This document shows positions 1-10,706 of a stretch of DNA of 64,000 nt, one piece after another. Origin of the DNA: Takakia lepidozioides (taxonomy: Eukaryota > Streptophyta > Takakiopsida > Takakiales > Takakiaceae); assembly GCA_030704615.1 (NCBI GenBank), contig CM060731.1, positions 35,526,001 through 35,590,000 on the forward strand, read 5' to 3'. The notes under the pieces are model-generated. The model did no database searches. It was not told the DNA's origin and saw nothing but the letters and a program-made list of their open reading frames with translations. How positions within the stretch are numbered: the first letter of the stretch is position 1; every line of letters starts with the position of its first letter. The position numbers were made by a program, and so were the translations under genes.

Positions 1-1490
1 GTGAAGTTCTCACGTCCCTCCCAACTCCCTAGTTGAAGAGGAACATCAAACGCCAACATCGTCGCCAATTGTGGTTCTCTTTTGGCGGAACGCACCTCAA
101 TAGAGGCCCCAACGTCACTTGTCGGGAGCCCCAGCTTTCGTGTTGTTGTCGGTGTCATGAAGGAATGTGACGCTCCTATGTCCACCAACAACGACACATT
201 AGTTCCGGAAATTATCCCATCCACGAACAATAACTGACTTCCTTTACGTAGGGCGCCAGTTTCCTGATACAACTCACAAGAGTAGTTGCCTACCTTGCAA
301 ATCTTGGCGACCACCGCTTCCACCAAGCGGCTGATGGACTCTCCCGACAGCTCTGTGGTCGCCCGAGTCATGTTCAATTGTCGGGGCTTTGCGCACTTCT
401 TAGCCATGTGCCCGGGCTCGCAATTAAAGCACACTCCATCGAAGGTCACATTTTGTCTGCCATAAGGCGTCGCACCTGATTTTCCTTTCGGAGCACCGAG
501 TGTCGTCTTGGCGTGTGAAGGCCCTCCCTTCGATTTCCACGTGCCATTGTTGCCGCGTGGCCTATCCCACTTCTTTTCCGGTCGAAATGAGTCACCATCC
601 CGCCGGGTCTTCTTGTGGTTCAGCTCCGTACGGCCTTGTACTTCGCCCTTAGGGACATCCGAGAAGCATTCAGCCCTCTCAATTGCCTCGTTCAAAGTCT
701 TAGGTGGCTTCTCCTCCAACTTCCGCTTGGCCCATGGGGCCAGTCCCGCCACAAAGTTGAAGACCATTTCTAGTTCTGCCCTGTCCGCAACTTCCAGCAA
801 CAGCATATTGAAAGCCTGAACATATCCCCGAATGTCATCTGTTTGCTTCACATTCTTCATCTTGTCCCGGGCAAGTCAGGACGCGTTGAGAGGCACAAAC
901 TGTCTCTTCATCAGTTCCTTAAACCCACTCCAGTTCAAGGTGTCCGGGTTTGGACCTCGGTCGTGAAGGCGTTTCTGCCACCATTGTTGAGCATAGCCCA
1001 TTAAATAGGTGGGAGCCACTTCCACCCAATCCTCGTCACTCAACTTGGCCGCCGGAAGTACTGCTCTAGCTCCAAGAGCCAGGTTTTGAGTGCCTTCGAT
1101 TTCGGACGCCCTCGAAGGTGTCGGGTTCCTTAGGCTTCACCTTAAATTTTGCCTTAGTGGAAGTGGCATTAGCCGCCTTCAACATGTCTTTCAACATCCC
1201 GCCAAACTACGCCAACAACCCTTCCCAAAAGGCTGCTAGCATGGGAGACATATGTTGGTCTGTCGGAGCTCTCAGGGATTCCTCGGGCTCCGACTCCTCA
1301 GATTTCTCCCGTTCTTGAGCGGCCTCACTTTCAAAAGCATGCATCGCTTCGTCAAATGGCCGCTTCGGTGACACGTCGCCCCCATCGGGCTCACCAGGAA
1401 AATCATCTTTCGGGCCGTTCCGCTTTCGCTTTGGCTTGCCCGACCCCATGATGAGGCCAAACCCAAGGACGACCGCGTACTGAACTCTAA

Positions 1491-1502
1491 GCTCTGATAC
1501 CA
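1491..1502 (-). other. Primer-binding site (initiator tRNA-Met)
   Basis: The minus strand reads TGGTATCAGAGC, the usual plant LTR-retrotransposon primer-binding sequence. It lies two bases from the LTR end, where minus-strand DNA synthesis would be primed. Confidence 0.85.
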
Positions 1503-1504
1503 AG

Positions 1505-2544
1505 TGTCGCGTACCTCACTTCGGTAAGTTCCCCTTCAAGTCATAGTTACTCGCTTTGATGCGCTCGCCTAACTCCCAACCTGGCCGCTGGGCCAACTTG
1601 GAACTTCGGCTACTCACCGAGACATAACGGTCCCCCTTTACTCTTCCACCAGACCCTCCACCAATCTGGGCCTAGTGGAAATTCCCTTTGGTAGATGGCA
1701 GTCCGGAATAGCTCCCCACTCCTTGGTCGTTTACCGGCTCGCTCGCTTACTCACTAGTTTTTGGTCACCAACAGGCTTGCACCGTTCTCGGGGTTACTAC
1801 TCCCTATATATACTTCTGTGACTGTCCGCGGGGTTTTCACAAACAACCATGTCATTTTATGGTGAACCACCACGAAGACCCTCGATTCCCGGTGATGAGT
1901 CACGGTGAGTCTTGGCCCTCCCACCATGGCCCCATTGGACCGTGATGAGTCCCAAGACTCCCATGACTCCCACCACAAGGTCTCCGCCCATGGTGAGTCC
2001 TATGCCACCCCCACTAAGTCCCACTAAGTCCCACTAAGCTACCACCACCCCTTGTGGAGCCACCCCCACCGCAACCCGGTGTGCGGGGCTCCACCTAGTG
2101 AGCGCGTCCGCCTCCTTGAGTGCCTTGGGCACTCAAGGGTGCTTCAGCCCCCGTACCTATCGCTGCCACTACCCCCACCACAAGGGCAGCCCCTCTTGCG
2201 TCCCGACCCCCTGCCCTCAAGGCAAAGGGCCGCGACACACCCACCACGGCCCCATTGGACCGTGATGAGTCCCAAGACTCCCACGATTCCCACCACAAGG
2301 TCTCCGCCCATGGTGAGTCCTATGCCACCCCCACTAAGTCCCACTAAGCTACCACCACCCCTGTGGAGCCACCCCCACCAAACCCGGTGTGCGGGGCTCC
2401 ATCTAGTGAGCGCCTCCACCTCCTTGAGTGCCTTGGGCACTCAAGGGTGCTTCAGCCCCCCGTACCTATCGCTGCCACTACCCACCACAGGGGCAGCCCC
2501 TCCTGCGTCCCGACCCCCTGCCCTCAAGGCAAAGGGCCGCGACA
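1505..2544 (-). repeat. 5' LTR of the gypsy element, with internal U3 duplication
   Basis: The boundaries are supported by matching terminal inverted repeats: TGTCGCG at 1505-1511 and CGCGACA at 2538-2544. The tRNA-Met primer-binding site starts two bases inside. Within the LTR a block of about 305-320 bp occurs twice in tandem (about 1921-2240 and 2241-2544). Both copies end in GGGCCGCGACA, so the terminal motif also occurs at 2231-2237. The tRNA-proximal third (1505-1920) is single copy. Confidence 0.75.
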
Positions 2545-2989
2545 ATCCGGCTCAGCAACAACCTCCCAAAGGAGAGCTGACTGAACCGGCCCCTGGCGCA
2601 TCCAAGATGTGGACAAGAGGGGGGTACTGCCCTCGGTGGCAGACAAGCCCTCCGCTGCAGCTGTCGACGGGGCTGGTTAACCGTGAGACGCCATGGCGCG
2701 TCACACGTGCCCAGAGCAAACGCATTGTCCGCCCCTTTCTTTGGGGCAGGGGACTTCTTCTCTTTCCCCATAAGCGGGCACCTGTCATGCAAATGGTCCA
2801 CAAGTTGGCATCATTAGGAAACAACCTCTACATTCCAGATCAAAAACAAAAAAAACCAAGCATGTCGGGGGCTGAGAGCAGCAAGTGTTCGGGTCTCGAG
2901 AGGGGGCAACAAAGAGAAAAGAAAAATGTGGGGTGGGGGGGGGTGACTAAGCATCACCAGCAACTGCTGAGCACCACGGGCTCAGTCAA

Positions 2990-3117
2990 CCCCCCCCCGC
3001 CCCCCCACCCCCCCCCCCCCCCCCCCCCCCCCACCCCCCCCCCCACCCCCCCCCCCCATTTTTTTATTTTTTTTGTTTCCTGATCTCTCCCTCTCTCTCT
3101 CCCTCTCTGTCCCTCTG

Positions 3118-3153
<36 letters not shown>

Positions 3154-3160
3154 CCTCTTT
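2990..3160. repeat. Low-complexity tract: poly(C) followed by (CT)n
   Basis: About 65 bases are almost pure C (2991-3058), followed by short T runs and then a CT/CCCT microsatellite (3085-3153). Overlapping reading frames here (poly-Pro or poly-Gly) are artefacts. The exact length of such a tract is often wrong in assemblies. Confidence 0.9.
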
Positions 3161-3224
3161 TTTTTTCTGCTCACAAAAATAAACAAACCACAGGGGAGAG
3201 AGGGTGCAGAAAAAGTTAAAAAGA

Positions 3225-3940
3225 TTGTACTCATAAGACGTTGTTTGCCGTAGCCTTGTGGCCATTGACCCCAGGCCCAGTTTGAGCGGAAACAAAAGGG
3301 ACAAAACTTGCCTCTGTCAGGGGCTGACGTTGGTAGTAAGACTTATCTTCACATATAGAATTAATCCGGGTTTTCCAGATATCCTCTAGAAATCCCTTCA
3401 CACAAACATCAATCTGTTGTGTGTGATTTGCCCAATAATTAGGCCTTAAGAGGGCCTGGGCTTTTGGCTCAGCCTTGAGACTTTCAAAGTTGGTAAACAG
3501 AGGTACATGCACAATTCCTTTGATAGATTTGAAGAGAGCGTCTCTTTGGTGAGAGAACCCCGGACAGTGTATCATAAAATGAGTATTGTCTTCAGATTGC
3601 CCACACAACGGGCAATTGCACTCCCCCTTTCTTCTCTGCTTCTGTTTGCTGTTCAAAGGTAGGCTTCCTGCCTTGAGTTGAAATTTCAGTCTAGTGCCGA
3701 GAGTGGGTAGACCCTTGAGGTCATCCAAGATGTCCTCCCCCATGTCACTGACTGAAAACAAGTTCAGGGAAGTTTTCTGCCTAACTTCATTTTCATCAGA
3801 CAATCTCATGGCAACAGACATGGCTTTGGACACTACAGCCTCTAAGTCAGATTTATCAACCCATATTGCAGATCTGTACTCCAAGGCAGGTCTAATAATG
3901 CGACAAAACATGGTTTTCTTAACCTCAGAGTTGACCCCTC
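3225..3940 (-). mobile_element. 5'-truncated LINE (non-LTR retrotransposon) with 20-bp target duplication
   Basis: The minus strand encodes the C-terminal end of a LINE reverse-transcriptase protein (reading frame stops at 3231). It contains the zinc-knuckle-like pattern CPLCGQSEDNTHFMIHCPGF, typical of LINE ORF2 C-termini. The same 20 bases (TGCAGAAAAAGTTAAAAAGA) flank the insert at 3205-3224 and 3941-3960, a direct target-site duplication. The insert is 716 bp, so this is a 5'-truncated copy as expected from target-primed reverse transcription. The 3' end (minus sense ..GAGTACAAT) lacks a poly(A) tail. Related 3' tails recur near 13.5, 27.5 and 63.6 kb. Confidence 0.85.
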
Positions 3941-4194
3941 TGCAGAAAAAGTTAAAAAGAGAGAGAGAGGGAAAGATATTCATGTCATGTCAAGACATGG
4001 ACAAGACCAACTAGGGTCATTGTCAATTAAAGACATAAACAGCCCATGACAGGGCACCATCTAACACTTCCAGTCTTGTCATAGCACACCAAGTGACGAC
4101 ACCCATTAAGTCATGATAAAACAGGGTGGGAGGGCGGGGTATATTCATAATCAGATTCCTGTCATGTACCCAAGTGACCCTCTTGCACAATATA

Positions 4195-4800
4195 AGTCAG
4201 ATTGCAGCCTCAGATTATATCATCCATAGTTATCCATAAGATATGCATCATGCAAGATATCATGGGCATATAAGAACTTCTTGCCACATTTCAGATCCAA
4301 GATATGTATACACAAGTACCTTGAAGTGATCCAAGACAAGCATTATGCAAGGTAGGTAAGAACAGCCTGCCCTACAGCAAATTCAGGGAATGTACACACA
4401 GGCAACTGGAAGGACCAGCCTGCAATTAATTACACTTCGGGCATGCAACCAAGTAAACTTCTTGGGCATGACAAACCATATTGCAGCTTCACATTTGGCC
4501 AATTGTAAGTACCCCAAGGCGTGCATCATGCAAGGCCTTATGGGTAGGTGAAAACAACCTGTCATTGTACAGATTCAAGACCTGTGTACACAGGAATCTT
4601 GCTGGGCCAGCCTGCAGTTAATCAGACTCCAAACATGCAACCAACCACTTTGGGCATGACAAGATTGAGTGCGACTTCATTCTACACCATGTACAGTTGC
4701 CCCAAGATATGCATCATGTAAGGCATTTTGGAATGGAAGAAATGCCTGCCCTGTCACAACATCCAGATATGGACACACATACAATTTGAGTACCCAAGAT
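4195..4800. repeat. Degenerate tandem repeat block, about 190-bp units
   Basis: At least three diverged units share ordered landmarks: an ATTGCAGC-like start, a TGCATCATGCAAG core (about 4246, 4524 and 4709; a partial copy GCATTATGCAAGG near 4340), a CCTGCC or AACCTGTC segment, and a TGTACACA-like end. Between units is a linker with CCAGCCTGCARTTAAT and TTGGGCATGACA (about 4410-4475 and 4605-4665). No protein-coding signal is seen, and the origin is unknown. Confidence 0.65.
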
Positions 4801-6060
4801 CAAGCCCACTTGGCCAAAATAAATCATACAATGCATGTAGCTGTTCAGATGGCAAAATAAGGTAACTAATCACTGGCCAAAGTCCATTAGAGCTTACCCC
4901 ATCACTGTTTCCCAAGAGGCTAATGCCATGTTTTGCAAATAGAATCTTACTATGCTCCATTCCACATCAAATCCAGGCCTGAAAGAGGCCTGTCATTGCC
5001 TTATCAGGCTGCCATCTTTAAACAAACCAGGCCTCCTCTTCCTTAGAACCTAACAGCCACTGATGCCTTTACCCTTAAACCATCAATCCTCTTTTAAGGC
5101 CAAAACTGTACCTAGTCTAAAAATCCACAGACACAGCTGTCAAAGATTCAAGACAGGGTAAGATTCAGATGTTGTGCTTCAAGAGACAGGGCTGCCAGGC
5201 CGAAATGCTCCAGCAACGGCAGCAAAACATAAGTCAAAAGTAAGCATCAACATGTCAAACTGGGAGCAAACGGGCCGAAATCGGGGCTGCAGGCAGCAGC
5301 CAAGTCATGACGCCATATAGAGTATGTTCCTTTTGCTCACATCCTTATCTGCAAGCTCAAGAGAATTCAAAGCAAGTAGGGATCCTCACCTGGTCCCATC
5401 ACAAGCCCCCACAAAAACCAACAGGTTAGTGAGGATTGTGGAACCCCAGGTGAATCACAGACCCCTGCACTTGTCATCGATGTCAACTAAGAACCTCAAA
5501 AGCAAGAGAGAAAGACATAAAGGAAAAGGAACCCTAATCACCAAAAGCACCTTGAGCGATTGGGGAAGTGTGCGCCATCGCCACCAGCAAGCCACCTCCA
5601 GCACAGCTAAGGAGAAGTGAAGCATAAGCATCCTTACTAGGTTTCAGAAGGGAGAGGGAGAGATATACTTCCCCACACAAGCGCCGCTGCGAAACATAAA
5701 AGCCAGAGGAGGGAAAGAGACGATGCCATCACGTCTCCCGCCTGTGAGAAGAGACAAGACGCCGCCATTGCGCATCCCCAGGAGCTCGTCCGGCATGGGC
5801 ATGAAGCAACAGACAGGGTAGCAGCAGAGCTCAGACGCCATAAACTCCAACCCGCGAACTCAGAAGCACGAGGAGTGCTACTGACGCGGAGAGACCCCTA
5901 GGGCAGGATGAGTAATCAACACCCCTTATTTCAAAACCCGACAGATGTCATCCGTTAGCTAGGTTTAAATAGTAGGTTATAGGGTAGGGGTTAGGGTTTC
6001 ACTCCTTAATTAGCCATAATTAAGGGTAATTAAACAGAGGTCCAGGGCCATCATAAGCTG
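4801..6060. other. Gene-free stretch
   Basis: I see no gene here. An ATG at 5841 on the minus strand opens a 65-codon frame (to 5644) that begins about 150 bp from a telo-box-like TAGGGTTTC (5992-6000). It could be the first exon of an unrecognised gene, but nothing confirms it. Confidence 0.4.
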
Positions 6061-6061
6061 C

Positions 6062-6508
6062 ATTTTTCATCCGGTTCAGATGAAAAAGTTTATAAGTTCA
6101 TCTAATTGGAGAAGGTCCGTCAGTAGGATGAAAAAATAGTACATATCATCCAAGGCAACGGTTTCTCATCCTAACAGGTAATTCATCATCCCCTAGGGAA
6201 AGTCTCATCCATTACGGAAAAAAAGCCGTAAAAGAGGAATAAAATGAATTAATATCCTGGTATTTTTCATCTGGTATAGATGGAAAAATTATAGGATGCC
6301 AGTGTCAACCTTTACAGAGGTAATTCCTCATTCTCTGGTGACTCATCTGGTATAGATGAAAGTCAATAAAAGAGCAATGAAAAAACCATAGACCCATTTT
6401 AGAGGTATTTTAGTGTCCACCCAGGTAATTCATCCGGTATGGATAGAAAAATCTTTATAGGGCAGGTGAAAACACTGTTTAGAATCCATCCAGTATAGAT
6501 GGAAAAAC
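6062..6508. repeat. Five dispersed short palindromes of one family
   Basis: A near-palindrome of about 25 bases, consensus TTTTTCATCYGGTATAGATGAAAAA, occurs at 6062-6087, 6262-6289, 6340-6363, 6427-6452 and 6483-6508, spaced about 55-200 bp apart. Loop bases vary (GGTTCAG, GGTATAG, AGTATAG) while the arms stay complementary in most copies. The function is unknown. The block could be a decayed MITE cluster or a minisatellite. Confidence 0.7.
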
Positions 6509-6617
6509 ATGAAAAACACACTGATACAACCGGCCAATTCCGAGGAGGGAGACAGAGGGAGAGAGGGGGCACCCACCAACCAGCCCCTGGTATGGCAGTC
6601 CCTTATGGAGTGAGTGT

Positions 6618-6650
6618 GGTATGCACTCACCCCGTAAGGGAGTGCATACC
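6618..6650. repeat. Perfect 11-bp inverted repeat (hairpin)
   Basis: GGTATGCACTC at 6618-6628 and GAGTGCATACC at 6640-6650 are exact reverse complements around an 11-base loop. No gene or T-run lies next to it. Confidence 0.7.
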
Positions 6651-6852
6651 AGACCCCTTCATAAGGTTTCTCCCACTGCAAAAGTAGTTCCAAATCCCTG
6701 GACAAAATTGTCAAAAGGGGTTGGAAAACCTACTTCCTCCCCATAAAATACATATCATCCACTTGAATAAAAGAGGACATATATACGGCCATGTGGAATT
6801 CTTTTTCCAAAGAATAGCAGTTGCATGTCATTCGAACTGAAAACATGGATAA

Positions 6853-9040
6853 TCAAACAAGGGACAGATTCTCTTTAGACCTTGGTATGATATATAGATG
6901 ATTGTACCACATTGCCATGAGTAGATAATTAACTACTATGGATGTGGATATCAGTCTGCATATATCCAGTATAAGCCCCATTCTCCCAAACTTGGGGGCC
7001 GAAGCCTCTGAGCCGATGCCACGGATATTCCATGACTTGACGACAAAGGTCATGATTGGGGCCAGTGAGGGCCCGAGATGACATCTCAAATTGATGGCCC
7101 ATAGGAGGAGAAAAAGAATTGAGTGCGGTTATCAGCATGAGGAAGCGAAGAGCACCCCGAAGGAGGAGACGGAGAAGTCGAGAGCTCAAAGACCGCCAGA
7201 CCGACAGAACAAGCAGCTCTCTTATGCCGAGAATCCAAACCCAAAGGAGCTACTTTGCCTTTCTTTCTATTGAAGAGAAAGCAGGCCGAAAGCGAGCTGG
7301 AAAAACCCAAGAAAGCAGCAACCACAGGGAGCAAAAAATGCAGACATTCTGGAGGACTGCCAGCTTAAAAAAACCATACTGGGAGCACTCGCAGGAAATC
7401 ATGATCTCTAAGCAGCACCAACCTACGATTACGTGAGAGAGGGTCAGCACAACATATGAAGAGGGGCGTGGCAGAGAAAGACTTGCTCACCGATGGCACC
7501 AAGGGGGCCATCCGAGCATCAACCGGAGACTGGCGATCCGGGCTGGGGTCCAGCGAGGCTGACCCGGTAACATTAGCAATAGTCATAAGACCTTCTCCAC
7601 CCACTGACAATGGTGACTGTGGCTGAGCCGGGCGGACAGGCCCTGTTGAGCTCGAAATTGCATCCACAAGAGCAAACCCTGCCTTCAGGAGAGTAGAACT
7701 CTTAATGACTCCCACATCAAGATGGTGAGGGTTCAGAAGGGTTTGCTTAGAAATCCAGGAGCTATGAAGAACCTCAACATTCTGGCGCAACACATCATCA
7801 ACACACATGACCATCAAAACCTGGACCGTCGAGAACTCAAAGGACGATGAGTTTTCCACAAAGGCACCGAAATAAGCTACCGAATCCTTGGTGAGCCTAA
7901 ACTGAGGACAATTTGTGTAAAACAGATCTTTAACCACTAGCAGTGCTCACCGTATCGACCTCTTGCATAGCCTCAAAAGATTCAGCCACCTTTCTAGAGA
8001 CCCAAGAGCCGCACATTCCTCCGTCTCCTCCCGAGAGGTATAACACAGGGGGTACCATCCCTATGTTTGTAAATGATTGGAGTAATGTTGATCGCTGCCT
8101 GAGCTCCGATGGCCGTGTTCTCAGGGGACCACTGACCCATGGAAAATGAGCGGAGGGCCAAACAAGTGGTCGCCAGATTCCACAAAGGGGCCTCCATAGC
8201 TTTTAACGCTGCCTTTGATGTTGAGAGATCCAGAGCTAGGGCCTTGTCAACATCAGATTTAGAGCAAAACAACACAGTGTAAAAGCCCCTCCCCATCGAA
8301 TGGCGAAAGTGGTGGGTGAGGCCACCCCTTGCGCCCAAATTCACAATTATCCACTTGCGGATCCACTTCCTATCATGGACACTGTTAGGAAAGTGAGCCA
8401 AGAGACCGTGCTGTGCCAGCTTATGCGACTGTGATTTAACAAAGTCCATGTTGAGGCTTAGAACCAGCTGGTCCTCCCTGCATTATTCGAAGCTCCTGCC
8501 CATGGGATTATCGCAGAGCTCGCTACTGGCTCCGGCCCTTTACCCAACAAGGAAGCTGTTGATTGAGAGCCCCTACCGTGCCCAGACCAAGAACCTCTAC
8601 CTTTAGCAGAGCTGCCACTCTTCCTGCGATTAGACATCTCTCTGGAGGACATAATGAGAGAGAACACCCGAGAGAGAGAGAAAGGAGGATGGACAGGGGG
8701 CGAAGTAGAAGAAGACCTGCTAGAGAGTTTACAGCGAGTTCCACTCTCACGGAAGGAGAAGCTCAGCCGCTAATCTCTTGTAAACATATCCTCCCTCCCA
8801 ATTCTGACAGGAGTCACCCGAACATCCAAGGCAGGAAGGACCGCGAGCCGACTTAGAAGACCAACATTAACACCGAGGAACTGGGAACAACTCCGCCAGA
8901 TACCCAACCTCGAGAGAAGCGCAACGCACTGCAACCAGCCTTGCCAGTGAGGGGGGGCAATAGCTGGATAACAATGAATTCCGGGCGAGCCATTAAGGAA
9001 AGCATCCCAGCTCCGAATTCATTAGAGGAAGGCAACACAG
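6853..9040 (-). mobile_element. LINE remnant: degenerate ORF1 and start of ORF2 (endonuclease)
   Basis: On the minus strand an ATG at 7053 opens a frame beginning MTFVVKSWNIRGIGS, the characteristic N-terminus of the LINE ORF2 AP-endonuclease (SWN-RG-G). It decays after about 45 residues. Upstream (higher coordinates), frames at 7994-8449 and 7365-7937 look like a broken ORF1. They hold a GFYTVLF..SKSDVDKAL segment resembling the RNA-binding-like domain of plant LINE ORF1, followed by Ser/Pro-rich sequence. Frameshifts separate the pieces. The 5' boundary is not defined; 9040 is the last open frame in the run. It may or may not belong with the LINE 3' end at 3225-3940, because the middle of ORF2 is absent and that insert has its own target duplication. 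Confidence 0.55.
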
Positions 9041-9417
9041 GGCTCTAGAAGGATGATAGCCTTATGAAGTGGAGAAAGAACCAATTTTGGACGATAGAGA
9101 GAGATGACTCATCCAAGCGATGGAGTCTTTTAGAAGAGGGGGAAAAAAGGGCGGCTGCCATTGAGGCCTCGCCGCACAGCACAGAGGAAACTAATCATGC
9201 TCATTAGTGGAGCAGGAGGGTTGATGAGAGGAAGTAGATGAGCTTGCAGCTCACACTGGGCCACACGAGGAAGCTCACGCCCAGGCTTGGAAAAAATTCT
9301 AAGTCCTGGGAGCTCCTCACCCCGCAATTCGCGGAGCTACCAACTTTTGTGTAAACTTGATGAAAGCAATTAGTTAGTGCCAATATAAATATAAATATAT
9401 AAATATATATGTGAAAA

Positions 9418-9637
9418 GGGAAACACCTGGGAGCGACAGCGAGTCACAAATCAGGCCCCTTCATAGTAGGAGGAGAAAATAACCTCTTTCACAGTAACCT
9501 CGCTGTGAAGGCTTTGCGATGCCACACGTGCGCAAGGAAGAGGGAGAAGAGCGTACCACACCCGTCAAGTAGCAGGATTTGACCCCAGAATCATCTGGTG
9601 GGACCCAGTGCACTTACCAACTGAGCTACTGACTGTT
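9418..9637 (-). mobile_element. tRNA-derived SINE, copy A
   Basis: The minus strand has a tRNA-like head with a pol III A box (TAGCTCAGTTGG, plus coordinates 9618-9629) and B box (GGTCAAATCC, 9575-9584), then a non-tRNA body. The body includes GCGAGGTTACT and GAAAGAGGTTATTTTCTCCTC and ends near AT-rich sequence at 9390-9418. The same head and body recur, in the same order, in the interrupted copy at 52.6-54.1 kb. It is therefore a dispersed SINE family and not a tRNA gene. Confidence 0.8.
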
Positions 9638-10706
9638 AGTTACAAATTCTAGGTACAAAAACAACGAAAATATTCACCATTGGATTTTCATCATCGTTGG
9701 GTGAGTGACAGTCATAGGCCAACATACCCTAGACATATATATATTGAGTTGTCCGACATGTACAAGCGAAACCCACAATCTGCCCACAAAAGAAGACAGA
9801 GAAGCAAGCGCACACACCAATGGTTGCACCACATGTGTGGTGTATACATTTCAAGCATACATAGTAATTCCAAGATATTGTGTCCTTGATGTCACGCATC
9901 ATTGGCCCATTTTCAGAAAGAGTCTCGCATTGGATAAGAGAAGGGCCTTCAGATCTTACTACCTGAACGTCTGAGATCTGTTGCGTGGTGAGGTACCCTA
10001 CCCGCTTTGGTACAGGTGGCGTTTCAGCACTGGTGCGCGAGCCACAAACCCATCCTACCGGATTGTGTGGGAACACGCGACATCCACTGCTGGCCCCCAC
10101 CCGGGTTGTTCCCAGGGTTCCTCGAGAGCTCCCGGGGGTGCGCGTGGGGGGAAGCCTGCCCCACGCACTTGTGGCTACGGGGAGCGCGCGTGCCACGCTC
10201 GCTCTCGCTCTCTGCCAGGATTGGCCACTGCGCTATTGCGTTGATAGTCTTTGCAACAATTGCAGACATTGCCGTGTGAATTTTCTCTTCCTGGATGCCT
10301 GCACAGTCGGGCCATGTAATCTTGTTGATGAGATTTCGGTAGTTTGTTTTGCTGTGCACAGATTGATCGGTTTTGAGCCTGATTTGTTCATGGGAGCATC
10401 GAACAGCAAGGAAGGAGCTGCGTGTGTTAGAGAGGGGGCAGGTAGATGATGAGGATGGCATAATGTATATGACAGGAAGGGGATAGGCCTTACGTGTCCG
10501 GATTTTTCCGTCCTTGAGATCGAAGGGCATGGCAGTATCTTCTCATTTGTGATTCTTCTCGTTCTAAGCTGCCCTGGAGGCTACGGTCACTCTTCTGCCT
10601 CTTTGCCGCCTTGAATATGGGATGCAACAGGGGTGCCAGCAGCGGATACAGTGAGTTCATAGATAATCTGGTTGGATGACTCTCCTGTCGCTCTCCCAGT
10701 GACGCG
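9638..10706. other. CAO upstream region with GC-rich island
   Basis: No gene is recognised. A compact GC- and CpG-rich patch lies at about 10,000-10,215, unlike its AT-richer surroundings, followed by ordinary sequence to the CAO start. It could be promoter-associated or a fragment of a GC-rich repeat. I cannot tell which. Confidence 0.4.

Larger units (their letters stand above)
1..2544 (-). mobile_element. Ty3/gypsy LTR retrotransposon, 5' portion (LTR, PBS, gag, protease start), cut by window edge
   Basis: Reading the minus strand, the order is a long LTR (2544 to 1505), a primer-binding site complementary to initiator tRNA-Met (1502 to 1491), then a Gag reading frame from an ATG at 1449. 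The first Gag part is charged and runs to a stop at 1207. Beyond it the frame shifts, and conserved Gag pieces continue, including the motif TFEGVR and a later CCHC zinc knuckle (CFNCEPGHMAKKC, about 390-430). A protease-like stretch follows with a DIGASHSF active-site motif near 170-190. The element continues past base 1. The frameshift and at least one internal stop show it is not intact. Autonomous relatives encode a polyprotein for reverse transcription and integration. The far LTR and target duplication lie outside the window. Confidence 0.85.

Noticed and set aside
2052-3083. 343-codon proline-rich frame
   Set aside because: It spans the gypsy LTR end and the poly(C) tract; no single gene would cross that boundary.
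10000-10215. GC-rich island as a possible bacterial insert or rRNA piece
   Set aside because: No bacterial gene, rRNA motif or long open frame with family features; it is too short to judge.
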